From 66-474 sp050737995 (GTDB taxonomy: Bacteria; Pseudomonadota; Gammaproteobacteria; Xanthomonadales; Rhodanobacteraceae), in assembly GCA_050737995.1 (NCBI GenBank), contig JBOHYR010000063.1, positions 1 to 6,065 of the forward strand: 6,065 bases of DNA. The letters are read 5' to 3'. Shown here one piece after another: positions 5,952-6,065 of this stretch. Both the position numbers and the translations under genes were made by a program. The notes under the pieces were generated by a model. The model saw nothing but the letters and a program-made list of their open reading frames with translations, was not told the DNA's origin and made no database searches. Numbering within the stretch: the stretch's first letter is position 1; every line of letters begins with the position of its first letter.

Positions 5952-6060
5952 TAGGCGGCAGGATTAGATGGCACGAGCGGCGCAAGCCAATGATTTTTGT
6001 AGGCCCATGCTGACAGTGTGCGTCAAATTCGCGGAACTAGGCGGCGGGATTACATTCCAC
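5952..6060. repeat. Imperfect 23-base direct repeat upstream of intI (possible attI-region element)
   Basis: The 23 bases at 5952-5974 and 6038-6060 match at 19 positions in the same orientation, 86 bases apart. Both share TAGGCGGC, then GG-ATTA, then CAC at the end. They lie in the non-coding stretch upstream of intI, where attI is expected. In attI1, IntI binds direct repeats (DR1, DR2) in addition to the core site, so these could play that role. Each copy begins with a near-core heptamer (ATTAGGC at 5950-5956, ACTAGGC at 6036-6042), but neither has the G-T-T start of the canonical GTTRRRY. The repeat is visible; the attI role is inference. Confidence 0.45.
5996..6026 (-). promoter_or_regulatory. 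Candidate intI promoter
   Basis: On the minus strand TTGACG (6026-6021) resembles a sigma70 -35 box. It is followed after 19 bases by TACAAA (6001-5996), a four-of-six match to the -10 consensus. The spacing is longer than the ideal 17. The small inverted repeat TGAC/GTCA at 6011-6025 overlaps the -35 side. Transcription from here would leave a leader of about 75-80 bases before ATG 5913. No LexA box of the CTGT-N8-ACAG type, known to control many intI genes, is seen. Confidence 0.25.
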
Positions 6061-6065
6061 ATTGA

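Noticed and set aside
4696..5967. A 423-codon plus-strand open frame opposite intI.
   Set aside because: Its translation is Arg/His/Gln-rich low-information sequence, antisense to an integrase with intact motifs. High GC content explains its length.
5914..5985. A 24-residue N-terminal extension of IntI from an upstream ATG at 5985.
   Set aside because: ATG 5913 has a strong GGAGGG ribosome site at proper spacing and gives the usual IntI length. The extension covers the probable leader and attI-side DNA.
5979..5998. GGC-GCAA-GCC followed by TTTTT as an intrinsic terminator on the plus strand.
   Set aside because: The stem is only three base pairs and there is no plus-strand gene for it to terminate.

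Overview
This 6 kb window is GC-rich and densely coding. It looks like a chromosomal segment of a gammaproteobacterium, most likely from the Xanthomonadales/Lysobacterales. That placement is an inference from three things: the strong G/C bias at third codon positions, the gene set, and hairpin repeats of the GTCATTCCGG…CCGGAATCCA type scattered between genes. No rRNA, tRNA, CRISPR array or insertion sequence was seen.

Left part (1-2188, + strand): a compact cell-envelope cluster. It opens with the 3' end of a DUF883 (YqjD/ElaB-type) membrane-anchored protein. Next come a two-helix YqjE/holin-like membrane protein and, with an ATGA overlap, a small 84-residue membrane protein. After 36 bases follows a 397-residue AI-2E-family (PerM-like) transporter. 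The spacing suggests a single transcript.

Middle (2189-3853): a 140-base gap with two mutually exclusive hairpins precedes a 442-residue + strand protein. This protein joins four TPR units to an aspartyl/asparaginyl beta-hydroxylase (2-oxoglutarate/Fe) domain whose key ligands are all present. A repeat-rich gap of about 200 bases separates it from the convergent uppP gene.

Right part (3854-6065, - strand): uppP (undecaprenyl-diphosphatase, cell-wall lipid carrier recycling) and, upstream of it, an integron integrase (intI). IntI carries the IntI-specific insertion that separates these enzymes from XerC/XerD. One catalytic position normally held by His is Asn here (LLGNKDV). Integron cassette arrays lie upstream of and divergent from intI, so any attI site and array should begin within or just beyond the last 150 bases. 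That stretch holds a 23-base imperfect direct repeat but no canonical GTTRRRY core. The integron platform is the most interesting element in the window; the rest is housekeeping or envelope biology.
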